In this document: positions 11,461-20,470 of the stretch, piece after piece
How positions within the stretch are numbered: position 1 is the stretch's first letter
How the letters are laid out: each line of letters opens with the position of its first letter
Origin: Mycobacterium gallinarum
GTDB lineage: Bacteria; Actinomycetota; Actinomycetes; Mycobacteriales; Mycobacteriaceae
Assembly (NCBI RefSeq): GCF_010726765.1
Contig: NZ_AP022601.1
Location: forward strand, 2,356,001 to 2,420,000
Length of the DNA stretch: 64,000 nucleotides
Direction: 5' to 3'
The notes under the pieces: generated by a model
Database searches by the model: none
The model's input: the letters and a program-made list of their open reading frames with translations, nothing else
Told to the model about the DNA's origin: nothing
Program-made: the position numbers and the translations under genes

Positions 11461-12051
11461 CTAAGCGATTCGCGAGGACGCCGTGGCCCGCAGCTCGGCG
11501 ACCGTGTTGACGTTGGTCAGCGAGGCCTGCTCGGGCATGACAACCCGCTGCGTGTCGACACTCTCGACCAGGGCGCGCATGCTGCGCTCCCCCGCGTCGA
11601 CGAGTTCGGACACCCGCTCATGCAGGCTCGTGCGGTAGATCCCGGCGAGATAGTGGGTGCGACCGTCCCACGGCAGCACCACGTCGGCCCCGAGTCGGAC
11701 AGCCGGACCTTCGAGTTCGTCGATCAGATCGGCCGACAGCAGGGGCATGTCGACGGCGCAGACGAAGGCGAGCTCACGTCCGGCTTCCGCAGCGGCACGC
11801 AACCCGCGCCCTGTTGCCAGCAGTGGCCCGACGCCCCGGATGTCGTCCCGCAGGATGTGCGCGTCCAGGGTCGGCAGCGCCTGACCCGGGGCGGCGACGA
11901 CGAACACGGGCGCGCATCTCGGGCTGACGGCTGACACCATCCGCTCGACGAGCGTTTGGCCGTCGAACATGACGGTGGCCTTGTCGCGGCCCATTCGACG
12001 GGATGCCCCGCCGGCCAGGATGACCGCTGCAAGCGGTACGGGGGACGTCAC
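11461..12051 (-). CDS. mobA: Molybdenum cofactor guanylyltransferase
   Basis: Transfers GMP from GTP to molybdopterin to make the MGD cofactor. The nucleotidyltransferase signature [14 protein letters not shown] is at residues 12-25, and the metal/nucleotide loop CAVDMPLLS is present. The GTG start at 12051 gives 196 residues, close to M. tuberculosis MobA (201); a longer frame to 12132 runs into korB and adds a low-quality extension. It follows korB by 10 bases on the same strand, the same order as Rv2453c-Rv2454c. Confidence 0.92.
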   Translation of the reverse strand: MTSPVPLAAVILAGGASRRMGRDKATVMFDGQTLVERMVSAVSPRCAPVFVVAAPGQALPTLDAHILRDDIRGVGPLLATGRGLRAAAEAGRELAFVCAVDMPLLSADLIDELEGPAVRLGADVVLPWDGRTHYLAGIYRTSLHERVSELVDAGERSMRALVESVDTQRVVMPEQASLTNVNTVAELRATASSRIA

Positions 12052-12061
12052 GTCAGTGAGA

Positions 12062-13132
12062 TTAGTCGACGGTCCAGGTGTCTTTGCCCCGGAGCAGCGA
12101 CTGCAACGCGGCCGTGTCGTGCGGCTTGGCATTGCGCGCCGCGGCGACCTGCTGGCGGGCAGCGTCGTCGTAGGTCGGCTTGCTGACCTTCCGGAAGATC
12201 CCCATCACCATGTGGTCGAGGTTCTGCTCGGACAGCCGCGACAGCGCGAACGCATATGCCGGGTCCTCCAGCTGCGCGTCGTGGACGACGATCTCGTCGG
12301 CCGACACATCGGCGGTCTTGGCGACCTCGAGCCCGTAGCCCGATTTGACGACGCAGTATTCGCCGTCGCCGCCGAAGGTGATCGGCTCGCCGTGGGTCAG
12401 GTTGATGAGCCGCTCCTCGGCGCCTTCCTTGCGCAGCGCGTCGAACGAGCCGTCGTTGAAGATCGGGCAGTCCTGCATGATCTCGACGAGCGCGGCGCCG
12501 CGGTGCTCAGCAGCGCCACGAAGCACCTCGGACAGGCCCTTGCGGTCGGAGTCCAAGGCGCGGCCAACGAATGTCGCCTCGGCACCGAGCGCCAACGACA
12601 CCGGATTGAATGGGTAGTCCAGCGAACCCATCGGGGTCGACTTGGTGACCTTGCCCGTCTCTGACGTCGGCGAGTACTGCCCCTTGGTCAGCCCGTAGAT
12701 CCGGTTGTTGAACAGCAGGATCGTCAGATTGACGTTGCGACGTAGCGCGTGGATCAGATGGTTGCCGCCGATCGACAGCGCGTCGCCGTCACCGGTGACG
12801 ACCCACACCGACAGGTCTTGGCGGGCCAGCGCCAGCCCCGTCGCGATCGTCGGCGCACGGCCGTGGATCGAGTGGAACCCGTAGGTCTGCAGGTAATACG
12901 GGAATCGGCTCGAGCAGCCGATACCGCTGACGAACGCAATGTTCTCGCGACGCAGCCCGAGTTCGGGCAGGAAGTTGCGGATGGTGTTGAGGATGACGTA
13001 GTCGCCGCAACCGGGGCACCAGCGGACTTCCTGGTCACTGGTGAAGTCCTTCGACTTCTGCGGCTCGTCGGTCGTCGGGACCAGGCCGGTTCCGGCCGTC
13101 AGTCCGAGATCTGCACCAATCAGGTCGGTCAT
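12062..13132 (-). CDS. korB: 2-oxoglutarate:ferredoxin oxidoreductase, beta subunit
   Basis: Beta subunit (356 residues) of the CoA-dependent 2-oxoglutarate ferredoxin oxidoreductase, an alternative to 2-oxoglutarate dehydrogenase in mycobacteria. It binds thiamine diphosphate ([20 protein letters not shown]) and holds the Fe-S-ligating CPGCG motif (Cys39, Cys42). The C-terminal half contains the conserved DCPIFNDG segment. The ATG overlaps the korA stop codon, so the two subunits are made together. Confidence 0.96.
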   Translation of the reverse strand: MTDLIGADLGLTAGTGLVPTTDEPQKSKDFTSDQEVRWCPGCGDYVILNTIRNFLPELGLRRENIAFVSGIGCSSRFPYYLQTYGFHSIHGRAPTIATGLALARQDLSVWVVTGDGDALSIGGNHLIHALRRNVNLTILLFNNRIYGLTKGQYSPTSETGKVTKSTPMGSLDYPFNPVSLALGAEATFVGRALDSDRKGLSEVLRGAAEHRGAALVEIMQDCPIFNDGSFDALRKEGAEERLINLTHGEPITFGGDGEYCVVKSGYGLEVAKTADVSADEIVVHDAQLEDPAYAFALSRLSEQNLDHMVMGIFRKVSKPTYDDAARQQVAAARNAKPHDTAALQSLLRGKDTWTVD

Positions 13133-15075
13133 GCGATTGCTCCCACGCCAGTTTCGGTTTCGATGGTGGCCGCAGCGAGCCGCGCGAACTTGGCCTTGTC
13201 AATTTCCTTGTCGCCCAGCGTTCCGTCGAGCGCGGCATCGATGATGCCCTCCACCTCGTCGGCGAGGAACGCCATGCCCTCCACCTTGGTCACGGACTGA
13301 ACGTCGACCAGATACTTGCCGCGCAGCAGCAGCGCCAGCTGGCCGAGGTTCATCTCCGGCAACACCACGTTGGGGTAGCGCCGCAGCACCTCGCCCAAGT
13401 TGGCGGGGAAGGGGCTCAGGTTGCGCAGGTGCGCCTGGGCCACCTTGATGCCCTTACGGCGCGCGCGACGGCATGCTTCGCCGATGGGGCCGTAGCTGCT
13501 CCCCCAACCGAGCATCAACAGCTCCGCGTCGCCGGTGGGGTCGTCGACCTCGAGGTCCGGCACGGTGATGCCGTCGACTTTGGCTTGGCGCAGCCGCACC
13601 ATCAGGTCGTGGTTCTTCGGCTCGTAGGAGATGTTGCCCGAGCCGTTGGCCGCCTCCAGCCCGCCGATGCGGTGCTCGAGGCCTGGAGTGCCCGGCACCG
13701 CGAACTGGCGGGCCAGCGTCTCGGGGTCACGCGCGTACGGCTGGAAGGGCTCACCCGTCTTGGCGAAGGTGTGCTCGATCTTCTCGTAGGTGCTGACGTC
13801 CGGAATCTGCCACGGCTCAGAGCCGTTCGCGATCGCGCCGTCGGACAGGATGACCACGGGGGTGTGGTAGTTGATGGCGATGCGGACGGCCTCGACGGCG
13901 ACGTCGAAGCAGTCCGACGGGGACCTCGGCGCCACCACCGCGACCGGCGATTCGCCGTTGCGCCCGAAGAGCACCTGCAGCAGATCGGCCTGTTCGGTCT
14001 TGGTCGGCAGACCCGTCGAGGGGCCGCCGCGTTGCACGTCGATGACGATCAGCGGCAGCTCGGTCATCACCGCGAGCCCCATGGCCTCGGATTTCAGTGA
14101 GATGCCGGGTCCGGAGGTGCTGGTGACGCCCAGTGCGCCGCCGTACGACGCGCCGATCGCCGCACCGATGCCCGCGATCTCGTCCTCGGCCTGGAAGGTC
14201 AGCACGTTGAAGTTCTTGTGCTTGGACAGCTCGTGCAGGATGTCCGAGGCCGGGGTGATCGGGTACGTGCCGAGCACCACCTGCAGATCACTCAGCTGGC
14301 CCGCCGTCACGATGCCGTAGGCCAGCGCGGTGTTACCCGAAATCTGGCGGTACTCACCGCTCTTGAGCTTGGCGGGCGCGACCTCGTAGACGCTGCCCGC
14401 GAAGGCCTCGGTCGTCTCGCCGTAGTTCCAGCCGGCCTTCAGCGCCAGCACGTTCGCCTCGGCGATATCGGGCTTGCGGGCGAACTTCTCGCGGATGAAC
14501 GCTTCGCTGTGTTCGAGCTCGCGGCCGTACATCCACGACAGCAGGCCGAGGGCGAACATGTTCTTGGCGCGCTGGCCGTCCTTCTTCGACGCGCCGATCT
14601 CTTCGACCGCACCCAGCGTCAGCGTGGTCATCGGCACGGCCTGCACGACGTAGTCGGACAGGTCGTCGTTCTCCAGCGGGTTGCCCTCGTAGCCGACCTT
14701 CGCCAGATTGCGCTTGGTGAATTCGTCCGAGTTGGCGATGATCAGCCCACCGCGGGGCAGGTCGGAAACGTTGGCCATCAGCGCGGCGGGATTCATCGCG
14801 ACGAGCACGTCGGGGCGGTCACCCGCGGTCAGGATGTCGTAGTCGGCGATCTGGATCTGGAAGGACGACACCCCGGGCAGCGTGCCCTGTGGTGCGCGGA
14901 TCTCGGCGGGGTAATTCGGTTGCGTCGCAAGGTCATTGCCGAAGAGCGCGGCCTCGGAGGTGAAGCGGTCACCAGTGAGCTGCATGCCGTCACCGGAGTC
15001 GCCCGCGAAACGAATGACGACCTTTTCGAGCTTCTGTCTGGTGCCCGGGTTGGCCCCGTTGCCGTTGGCCCCCAC
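13129..15075 (-). CDS. korA: 2-oxoglutarate:ferredoxin oxidoreductase, alpha subunit (gamma-alpha fusion)
   Basis: Partner of KorB, 648 residues. The N-terminal third is the gamma-type domain (FAGDSGDGMQLTGDRF), followed by the pyrimidine-binding alpha domain with TSTSGPGISLKSEAMG and DVQRGGPSTGLPTKTEQADL. This domain order is standard for actinobacterial KorA. It is the first gene of a korA-korB-mobA unit on the minus strand. Upstream, the M. tuberculosis neighbour Rv2456c is replaced by a LacI regulator, so conserved synteny ends here. Confidence 0.96.
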   Translation of the reverse strand: MGANGNGANPGTRQKLEKVVIRFAGDSGDGMQLTGDRFTSEAALFGNDLATQPNYPAEIRAPQGTLPGVSSFQIQIADYDILTAGDRPDVLVAMNPAALMANVSDLPRGGLIIANSDEFTKRNLAKVGYEGNPLENDDLSDYVVQAVPMTTLTLGAVEEIGASKKDGQRAKNMFALGLLSWMYGRELEHSEAFIREKFARKPDIAEANVLALKAGWNYGETTEAFAGSVYEVAPAKLKSGEYRQISGNTALAYGIVTAGQLSDLQVVLGTYPITPASDILHELSKHKNFNVLTFQAEDEIAGIGAAIGASYGGALGVTSTSGPGISLKSEAMGLAVMTELPLIVIDVQRGGPSTGLPTKTEQADLLQVLFGRNGESPVAVVAPRSPSDCFDVAVEAVRIAINYHTPVVILSDGAIANGSEPWQIPDVSTYEKIEHTFAKTGEPFQPYARDPETLARQFAVPGTPGLEHRIGGLEAANGSGNISYEPKNHDLMVRLRQAKVDGITVPDLEVDDPTGDAELLMLGWGSSYGPIGEACRRARRKGIKVAQAHLRNLSPFPANLGEVLRRYPNVVLPEMNLGQLALLLRGKYLVDVQSVTKVEGMAFLADEVEGIIDAALDGTLGDKEIDKAKFARLAAATIETETGVGAIA

Positions 15076-15388
15076 TGCGACCGCCTTCCGTCTGAGTCAA
15101 GCCGTTCCGGCGAACAGTCCTCGGAGTCGCGGTCGAAGCGACGCGCCGTCGTTGGACGTCCACAGAAATTTGATGTCACTGGCAGTACCGATTATGGCAC
15201 TTCTCTTAGGTGGCCCTTCACACGACTCGCGGGGTACGCACTGGTAACTACCAAACGAACGCCCTGATCAGCGCGTGTGCCGATGCCCGCCGCGAGACAA
15301 AAATGTGTTTTGCGTCACGTGGCACTGAGTGTCATTAATAAGGAAATTGCTACCGATCAGTAGCCCGCTGCTAGCACTCGCGCGCCGC
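15076..15388. other. Intergenic region upstream of korA
   Basis: 313 bases without a gene. On the minus strand an extended -10-like TGCCATAAT (15191-15199 region) lies about 115 bases before korA and may mark its promoter. Further up, an imperfect palindrome with TGGCACT and AGTGTCA around a central G (15320-15334) resembles a TetR-class operator, with no assigned regulator. This stretch also marks the end of synteny with M. tuberculosis. Confidence 0.4.
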
Positions 15389-16393
15389 CTACGGCGGCAG
15401 GTTGTAGGGCGTGATGACCTGGATCGGCACCGGCCGCGTCGGCTCGACCGGCAACGCGCCCTGCTGTTGGAGTATCAGCCGCATCGCCAAGCGCGCGTCG
15501 GCGCGAAGATCGTTGTGCAGGACGACCGAGATGCGCCCGTCCCGCAGGAGCTGTCTGTTGTCGACGTCCAGATCATGGGCAACGAAAACCCTGCACACCC
15601 GCCCTAATCGTTCGAAGGCCGCGATCGTCGCGGTGTTGCCACCTCCCACCGAATAGACGGCTCCGACTTCTGGATGGCGCTCGAGCGCCTGGAGAACCAA
15701 CCGCTCGTTCGTCGAGTCCAGCCCGTCGCTTTCGCTGACTTCCACGATCGTGCGCCCGGTACCGCGCATCGCGGAGCGGAAGCCGACCTCGCGCTCACCC
15801 TCGCCGCGGAACACCGCGCGGCTCAGCGTGATGAGAATGTCCGACGGCGCCGACCCCAGCCACTCCCGCATCAGATAGGCCGCCGTCACCCCGGCGCCGT
15901 GGTTGTCGATGCCCACGTACGCGCATCGCGCGCTCGCGGGAATGTCGGTCGTATACGTCACCACCGGCACACCGCCTTCGACCAGGCGGTCGACGGCCTC
16001 GGCCACCGCGGGGTCGTCCTGGGCCTTGAGCACGACGCCGTGGCTGCCCTTGATGCGGCCGAGCGCCTCCACCATCTGTTCCGTTGACCCGGACTCCCAC
16101 AGATGAAAGCGGGCGCGCAGCGCGGCGGGTGCGAAGGCGGGCAACTCGGCCTCGATGGCGGCGCGAAACGCATCGGAGAACCGCGCCGGCGTCTGCATCA
16201 CGACGTCGATGAGGTAGCGGCGGCCGTTGAGGCGCAGCTGGGCCCGCTGCTTGTCGAGATCCGCGATCGCCTGCTCGACTTCGGCCCCGGTGTTCGCGCG
16301 GACGCCGGGCCGTTGGTTGAGGACGCGATCGACAGTTGCCTCGCTCAGCCCGGCCTGCTGGGCGATCTCGCGGACCTTATAGCGGTGCGGCAT
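15389..16393 (-). CDS. LacI family transcriptional regulator
   Basis: A 334-residue regulator. The N-terminal LacI helix-turn-helix reads YKVREIAQQAGLSEATVDRVLNQRPGVR (residues 5-32 in shorter pieces), followed by a periplasmic-binding-like domain for a sugar or cyclitol ligand (IDVVMQTP at the start, AYVGIDNHGAGVTAAYLM in the middle). It is transcribed away from the dioxygenase/IolG/IolE-like operon with 72 bases between the start codons, so it probably represses that operon and itself. The ligand is likely the substrate of that pathway. Confidence 0.93.
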   Translation of the reverse strand: MPHRYKVREIAQQAGLSEATVDRVLNQRPGVRANTGAEVEQAIADLDKQRAQLRLNGRRYLIDVVMQTPARFSDAFRAAIEAELPAFAPAALRARFHLWESGSTEQMVEALGRIKGSHGVVLKAQDDPAVAEAVDRLVEGGVPVVTYTTDIPASARCAYVGIDNHGAGVTAAYLMREWLGSAPSDILITLSRAVFRGEGEREVGFRSAMRGTGRTIVEVSESDGLDSTNERLVLQALERHPEVGAVYSVGGGNTATIAAFERLGRVCRVFVAHDLDVDNRQLLRDGRISVVLHNDLRADARLAMRLILQQQGALPVEPTRPVPIQVITPYNLPP

Positions 16394-16465
16394 CGATCTT
16401 CCTGAGGTGTTTTTGATGGATTTCTGGCGTTGATTGCGGCGACTGTCACAGCAAGACTAACTGGC

Positions 16466-17629
16466 ATGACCGCACCGGTGAGGACGACAGACCCGCCGTG
16501 GATCGGCGAGTCCGAATGCCGGATCGACGACTTCCGGCCGCAGGTGCTCCGTGACACCGAACGCGCCGATTACCCGAACGCCACCGAAGTGCGCAGCAAC
16601 GTGCCGGTGTACTCGGCGGCCGCGGTGGCTGGCGGCGACCGGCGCGAGCTGCAAGCGGAGTTGATCCGCGCGCTCGCCGATGGTCCGGGCGTCGTACTGT
16701 TCGAAGGCGCTTTCTCGTCCGACCTCGTCGACCGCGCGAACGAGGGCTTCTTCGCGATCATCGCCGCACAGCGCGCGGCGGGCAGGGCCGCGGGCGACCA
16801 CTTCGGCAGGCCCGGCGCCAACGACCGGATCTGGAACGCCGCCCAGAAGCTCGCGCTGCACGCGCCGAACGTGTTCGCCGAGTACTACGCGAACGACACC
16901 CTCGCCGTCGTCTGCCAAGCCTGGCTTGGTCCCCGCTACCAGGTCACCTCTCAGGTGAACGTCGTCAATCCCGGTGGCAACGCCCAGGTTCCGCACCGCG
17001 ACTATCACCTCGGCTTCGTCCCCGACGAACACCTTGCGCAGTATCCGGCGCATCTGCACCGGACCTCACCGGTGCTCACGCTGCAGGGCGCCGTCGCCCA
17101 CTGCGATATGCCGGTCGAAAGCGGCCCCACGATGCTGCTGCCACATTCGCAGCGGTTCGCGGGCGGCTATATCGCCTTCAATCGGCCCGAGTTCGTGGAC
17201 TTCTTTGCCGACCATCACGTGCAGCTGCCGCTGAACAAAGGTGATGCGATGTTCTTCAACCCGGCGCTGTATCACGCTGCGGGATCGAATGTTTCGGGTG
17301 ACATCCGGCGGATCGCGAACCTGCTTCAGGTGTCCTCGCCGTTCGGCCGGGCGATGGAGGCGCTGGACCGCACGGCGATGGTCCGCGCGATCTATCCGGC
17401 ACTGCTGGCGATGAAGGCTGCCGGACGCCCGCAGCGCGACCTGCACAACGCGGTGGTCGCCACCGCGGAGGGCTACGCGTTCCCCACCAACCTCGACAGC
17501 GATCAACCCATCGGCAGCCTCGCCCCACCGAGTCAGGTCGACTCGGTGCTGGCGGCGCTGGACTCGAACCTCAACGCGGACGAACTCGACGTCGTCTTGC
17601 GCGCCCACCAAGAACGGAGAATGCCATGA
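16466..17629 (+). CDS. Phytanoyl-CoA dioxygenase (PhyH)-like Fe(II)/2-oxoglutarate oxygenase
   Basis: A 387-residue member of the PhyH superfamily. The iron-binding facial triad is visible as His177-x-Asp179 in PHRDYHLGF and His270 in NPALYHAAG, with Arg281/Arg282 placed to bind the 2-oxoglutarate carboxylate. It uses Fe(II), O2 and 2-oxoglutarate to hydroxylate a substrate. The setting, first in an operon with IolG-like and IolE-like enzymes, argues for a small polar substrate such as a cyclitol or sugar derivative rather than phytanoyl-CoA; that is inference. The start ATG 16466 was chosen over a frame opening at 16430, because 16466 leaves a promoter for the divergent pair. Confidence 0.88.
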   Translation: MTAPVRTTDPPWIGESECRIDDFRPQVLRDTERADYPNATEVRSNVPVYSAAAVAGGDRRELQAELIRALADGPGVVLFEGAFSSDLVDRANEGFFAIIAAQRAAGRAAGDHFGRPGANDRIWNAAQKLALHAPNVFAEYYANDTLAVVCQAWLGPRYQVTSQVNVVNPGGNAQVPHRDYHLGFVPDEHLAQYPAHLHRTSPVLTLQGAVAHCDMPVESGPTMLLPHSQRFAGGYIAFNRPEFVDFFADHHVQLPLNKGDAMFFNPALYHAAGSNVSGDIRRIANLLQVSSPFGRAMEALDRTAMVRAIYPALLAMKAAGRPQRDLHNAVVATAEGYAFPTNLDSDQPIGSLAPPSQVDSVLAALDSNLNADELDVVLRAHQERRMP

Positions 17630-18633
17630 CCACGCTCGGCGTCATCGGACTGGGCCGCATCGGTGCGTTCCACACCGAAACCCTCTCGGGCCTCGACAGC
17701 ATCGACGGGTTGGTCATCACCGACGAGCGGCCCGACGTCGTCGCGGCCGTCGCCGCCAAACACGATGCGAGAGCTGTCGACTCGGTCGACGCCCTGTTGG
17801 CGTCCGGCGTGGACGGGGTCGTCGTGTCCGCCGCGACACCCGCACACGCCGAGCTGACGCTGGCCGCAGTCGAGCGCGGCCTGCCCACGTTCTGCGAGAA
17901 GCCGATCGCCTCCACAGCGGTCGAGAGCACGCGGGTTGCCGACGTGATCGCGCGGTCGGGTGTGCCGGTCCAGGTCGGCTATCAGCGGCGGTTCGACGCC
18001 GCGTTCGCGGCCGCCAAGCGCGCGGTCGACGACGGCTCGCTGGGCGCCCTGCACACCGTGCGCAGCACGACGATGGACCCGGCTCCCCCGCCGATGGAGT
18101 ACATCGCGGGTTCGGGTGGGATCTTCCGCGACTGCGCCGTGCACGATTTCGACGTGATCCGCTGGATCACAGGCCAGCAGGCCGTCGACGTGTACGCCGC
18201 TGGCAGCGTCCAAGGAGACCCGAAGTTCGCTGAGTTCGGCGATGTGGACACCGCCGCCGTGGTCGTCACCTTCGAAGGCGGGACGCTCGGCGTGGTCTCG
18301 GCGGCGCGGTACAACGCCCACGGCTACGACTGCCGCCTCGAAGTGCACGGCTTCCACGACACGGTGGTCGCCGGTTGGGATCAGGGAGTTCCGGTGCGAA
18401 ATGTCGACCCCGCCAACAGCTTTCCCGAGGGACCGGCGCACCACTTCTTCATGGACCGCTTCACCGAGGCATTCCGCGCGGAGCTCAGTGCGTTCGTTGA
18501 TGTGGTCAAGGGAAACGCCGCCCCGGCATGCACGGTGGCCGACGCGGTCGAGGTCGCGTGGCTGGCCGAAGCGGCCACCGAGTCGTTGCAGCGCCGCGTG
18601 CCGGTGAGCATCAAGGACGTGAGGTCACGATGA
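17626..18633 (+). CDS. iolG: Inositol 2-dehydrogenase-like oxidoreductase (Gfo/Idh/MocA)
   Basis: A 335-residue NAD(P)-dependent dehydrogenase. The N-terminal Rossmann motif is GLGRIG and the family signature CEKPI is at residues 90-94, with Lys92 the catalytic residue; the HDFDVIRWITG helix supplies the second catalytic His. It resembles inositol 2-dehydrogenase but the exact substrate is uncertain, because another IolG-type gene sits in the main iol cluster at 59827-60846. The start overlaps the dioxygenase stop (ATGA) and its stop overlaps the next start, so the operon is tightly coupled. Confidence 0.85.
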   Translation: MTTLGVIGLGRIGAFHTETLSGLDSIDGLVITDERPDVVAAVAAKHDARAVDSVDALLASGVDGVVVSAATPAHAELTLAAVERGLPTFCEKPIASTAVESTRVADVIARSGVPVQVGYQRRFDAAFAAAKRAVDDGSLGALHTVRSTTMDPAPPPMEYIAGSGGIFRDCAVHDFDVIRWITGQQAVDVYAAGSVQGDPKFAEFGDVDTAAVVVTFEGGTLGVVSAARYNAHGYDCRLEVHGFHDTVVAGWDQGVPVRNVDPANSFPEGPAHHFFMDRFTEAFRAELSAFVDVVKGNAAPACTVADAVEVAWLAEAATESLQRRVPVSIKDVRSR

Positions 18634-19511
18634 AATCCCTGAAGATCGCCGGTGCACCGATTTCGTGGGGAGTGTGCGAGGTACCCGGCTGGGGTCACCA
18701 GCTCAGCGCCGAGCGGGTGCTCACCGAGATGCGGGATGTCGGCCTGTCCGCCACCGAGTTGGGTCCCGAGGGCTTCCTGCCATCAGACCCCGAGGAGTTG
18801 ACCGCCCTGCTCGCGTCGAACGGTCTGCGCTGTGTCGGCATGTTCGTACCCGTGCTGCTGCACGACCCCGACTACGACCCGCTCGCCGATATCAAGGGCC
18901 CGCTTGACGCGCTGATCGCTTGCGAAGCCGACGTTCTCGTGCTCGCCGCTGCGACGGGTTCCGACGGTTATGACTCGAGGCCGACGCTCGACGACAGCCA
19001 ATGGGCCACGCTACTGGCCAATCTCGACCGGCTCGCCGCGGCGGCCGCCGACCGCGGTGCACTCGCCGTCTTGCATCCACACGTCGGGACCATGGTAGAG
19101 ACCCGCGGCGACGTCGACCGGGTGCTGCAGGGTTCGACCATCAAGCTGTGTCTGGACACCGGCCATCTGCTGATCGGCGGTACGGATCCACTCGCTCTGA
19201 CACTGCAGGTACCCGGCAGGATCGCGCACGCACATCTCAAGGACGTCGACGCGGCGCTCGCCGCTCGCGTTCAGGCCGGAGAACTCACCTACACCGAGGC
19301 GGTGCGCGCCGGCATGTACACCCCGCTGGGCGCGGGTGACGTCGATATCGCGGGCATCGTGACTGCGCTGGGCGCCAATGGATTCGACGGCTGGTTCGTC
19401 ATGGAACAGGACACGATCCTCGACGGTGAACCCACCGATGAGGGACCCCTACGCGACGTGCGGACCAGCGTGGCTTTCATGCACGACGTCAGTGGCCGCG
19501 TGACGGTGTGA
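18630..19511 (+). CDS. IolE-like sugar phosphate isomerase/epimerase (TIM barrel)
   Basis: A 293-residue xylose-isomerase-like TIM barrel. The opening AGAPISWGVCEVPGWG and the later metal-binding pieces LHPHVGTMVE, LCLDTGHLLIGG and HAHLKDVD match actinobacterial inosose dehydratase/IolE-type proteins. These enzymes dehydrate or isomerise keto-cyclitols or keto-sugars with a divalent metal. It could take the ketone made by the IolG-like enzyme encoded just upstream. Start overlaps the previous stop in ATGA. Confidence 0.87.
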   Translation: MKSLKIAGAPISWGVCEVPGWGHQLSAERVLTEMRDVGLSATELGPEGFLPSDPEELTALLASNGLRCVGMFVPVLLHDPDYDPLADIKGPLDALIACEADVLVLAAATGSDGYDSRPTLDDSQWATLLANLDRLAAAAADRGALAVLHPHVGTMVETRGDVDRVLQGSTIKLCLDTGHLLIGGTDPLALTLQVPGRIAHAHLKDVDAALAARVQAGELTYTEAVRAGMYTPLGAGDVDIAGIVTALGANGFDGWFVMEQDTILDGEPTDEGPLRDVRTSVAFMHDVSGRVTV

Positions 19512-20470
19512 GCTTGCGCATCGGCGTGTTCGGGGCCTCCCGCATCGCCGAGCCTGCGATCGTCGGGCCCGCACACGAGCTGGGTCATCGACTGGTCGCG
19601 GTGGCCGCGCGCGATCCGCAGCGCGCGCAGGTTTTCGCCGACAAGTACGGCGTTGAGCGCGTCGTGCCGTCGTACCAGGACGTGATCAACGACCCCGAGG
19701 TCGACGTCGTCTACAACCCGTTGGCGAACGCACTGCACGCGCCGTGGAATCTCGCGGCGGTCGCGGCGGGCAAACCGGTGCTCACCGAAAAGCCGTTCGC
19801 CCGCAACCGGACTGAGGCAGAGCAAGTCGCCGAGGCCGCCGAGAGTGCGGGTGTGCCTGTGGTGGAGGCCTTCCATTACCTGTACCACCCCGTGACGCGG
19901 CGTGCCCTGGAGCTCGCGCGTGCCGGCACCCTCGGTGACATCACACATGTCGAGGTGCGCATGGCGATGCCCGAGACTGCCGACGGGGATCCGAGATGGT
20001 CGCTCGAGTTGGCCGGCGGCGCGTTGATGGACCTCGGCTGTTACGGGCTGCACGTCATGCGTCAGCTGGGTCGTCCGTCGATTGTGCGGGTGAACGCGAA
20101 AGAACGCAGCCCCGGCGTCGACGCGTGGTGCGATGTCGAACTCGGCTTTCCCAGCGGCGCAACGGGCTTCAGCACAAACTCGATGGTGGCCGATGACTAC
20201 ACGTTCACGATTCAGATCGTCGGCACCGACGGAGATGTCCTGGTGCACAACTTCATCAAGCCCCAGGCCGACGACCGTGTCACCGTCCGGACGCCCGCGG
20301 GCAGTAGCGTCGAACATCTGGGCACGCGCACGTCGTACACGTACCAACTGGAGGCGTTCGCCGCGCACGTCCTGCACGGCGCACCGCTGCCGGTGAGTAC
20401 GGTCGACGCGGTGGAGAACATGGCCTACGTCGACGCCGTATACCGGGCGGGCGGAATGGAACCCCGCTAG
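19508..20470 (+). CDS. Gfo/Idh/MocA family oxidoreductase
   Basis: A 320-residue NAD(P)-dependent oxidoreductase with the motif TEKPFARN (catalytic Lys) and a C-terminal alpha/beta domain (GGALMDLGCYGLHVMRQLG). It is closer to the trans-1,2-dihydrobenzene-1,2-diol/aldose dehydrogenase branch than to IolG. Start is GTG inside a GTGA overlap with the upstream gene. It is last of the four-gene operon and its stop overlaps the stop of the convergent LuxR gene by four bases. The substrate is unknown. Confidence 0.88.
   Translation: MSLRIGVFGASRIAEPAIVGPAHELGHRLVAVAARDPQRAQVFADKYGVERVVPSYQDVINDPEVDVVYNPLANALHAPWNLAAVAAGKPVLTEKPFARNRTEAEQVAEAAESAGVPVVEAFHYLYHPVTRRALELARAGTLGDITHVEVRMAMPETADGDPRWSLELAGGALMDLGCYGLHVMRQLGRPSIVRVNAKERSPGVDAWCDVELGFPSGATGFSTNSMVADDYTFTIQIVGTDGDVLVHNFIKPQADDRVTVRTPAGSSVEHLGTRTSYTYQLEAFAAHVLHGAPLPVSTVDAVENMAYVDAVYRAGGMEPR

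Noticed and set aside
16394..16465. A LacI operator between the LacI gene and the dioxygenase operon.
   Set aside because: Two TTGAT repeats are present, but no convincing LacI-type palindrome could be drawn by eye.
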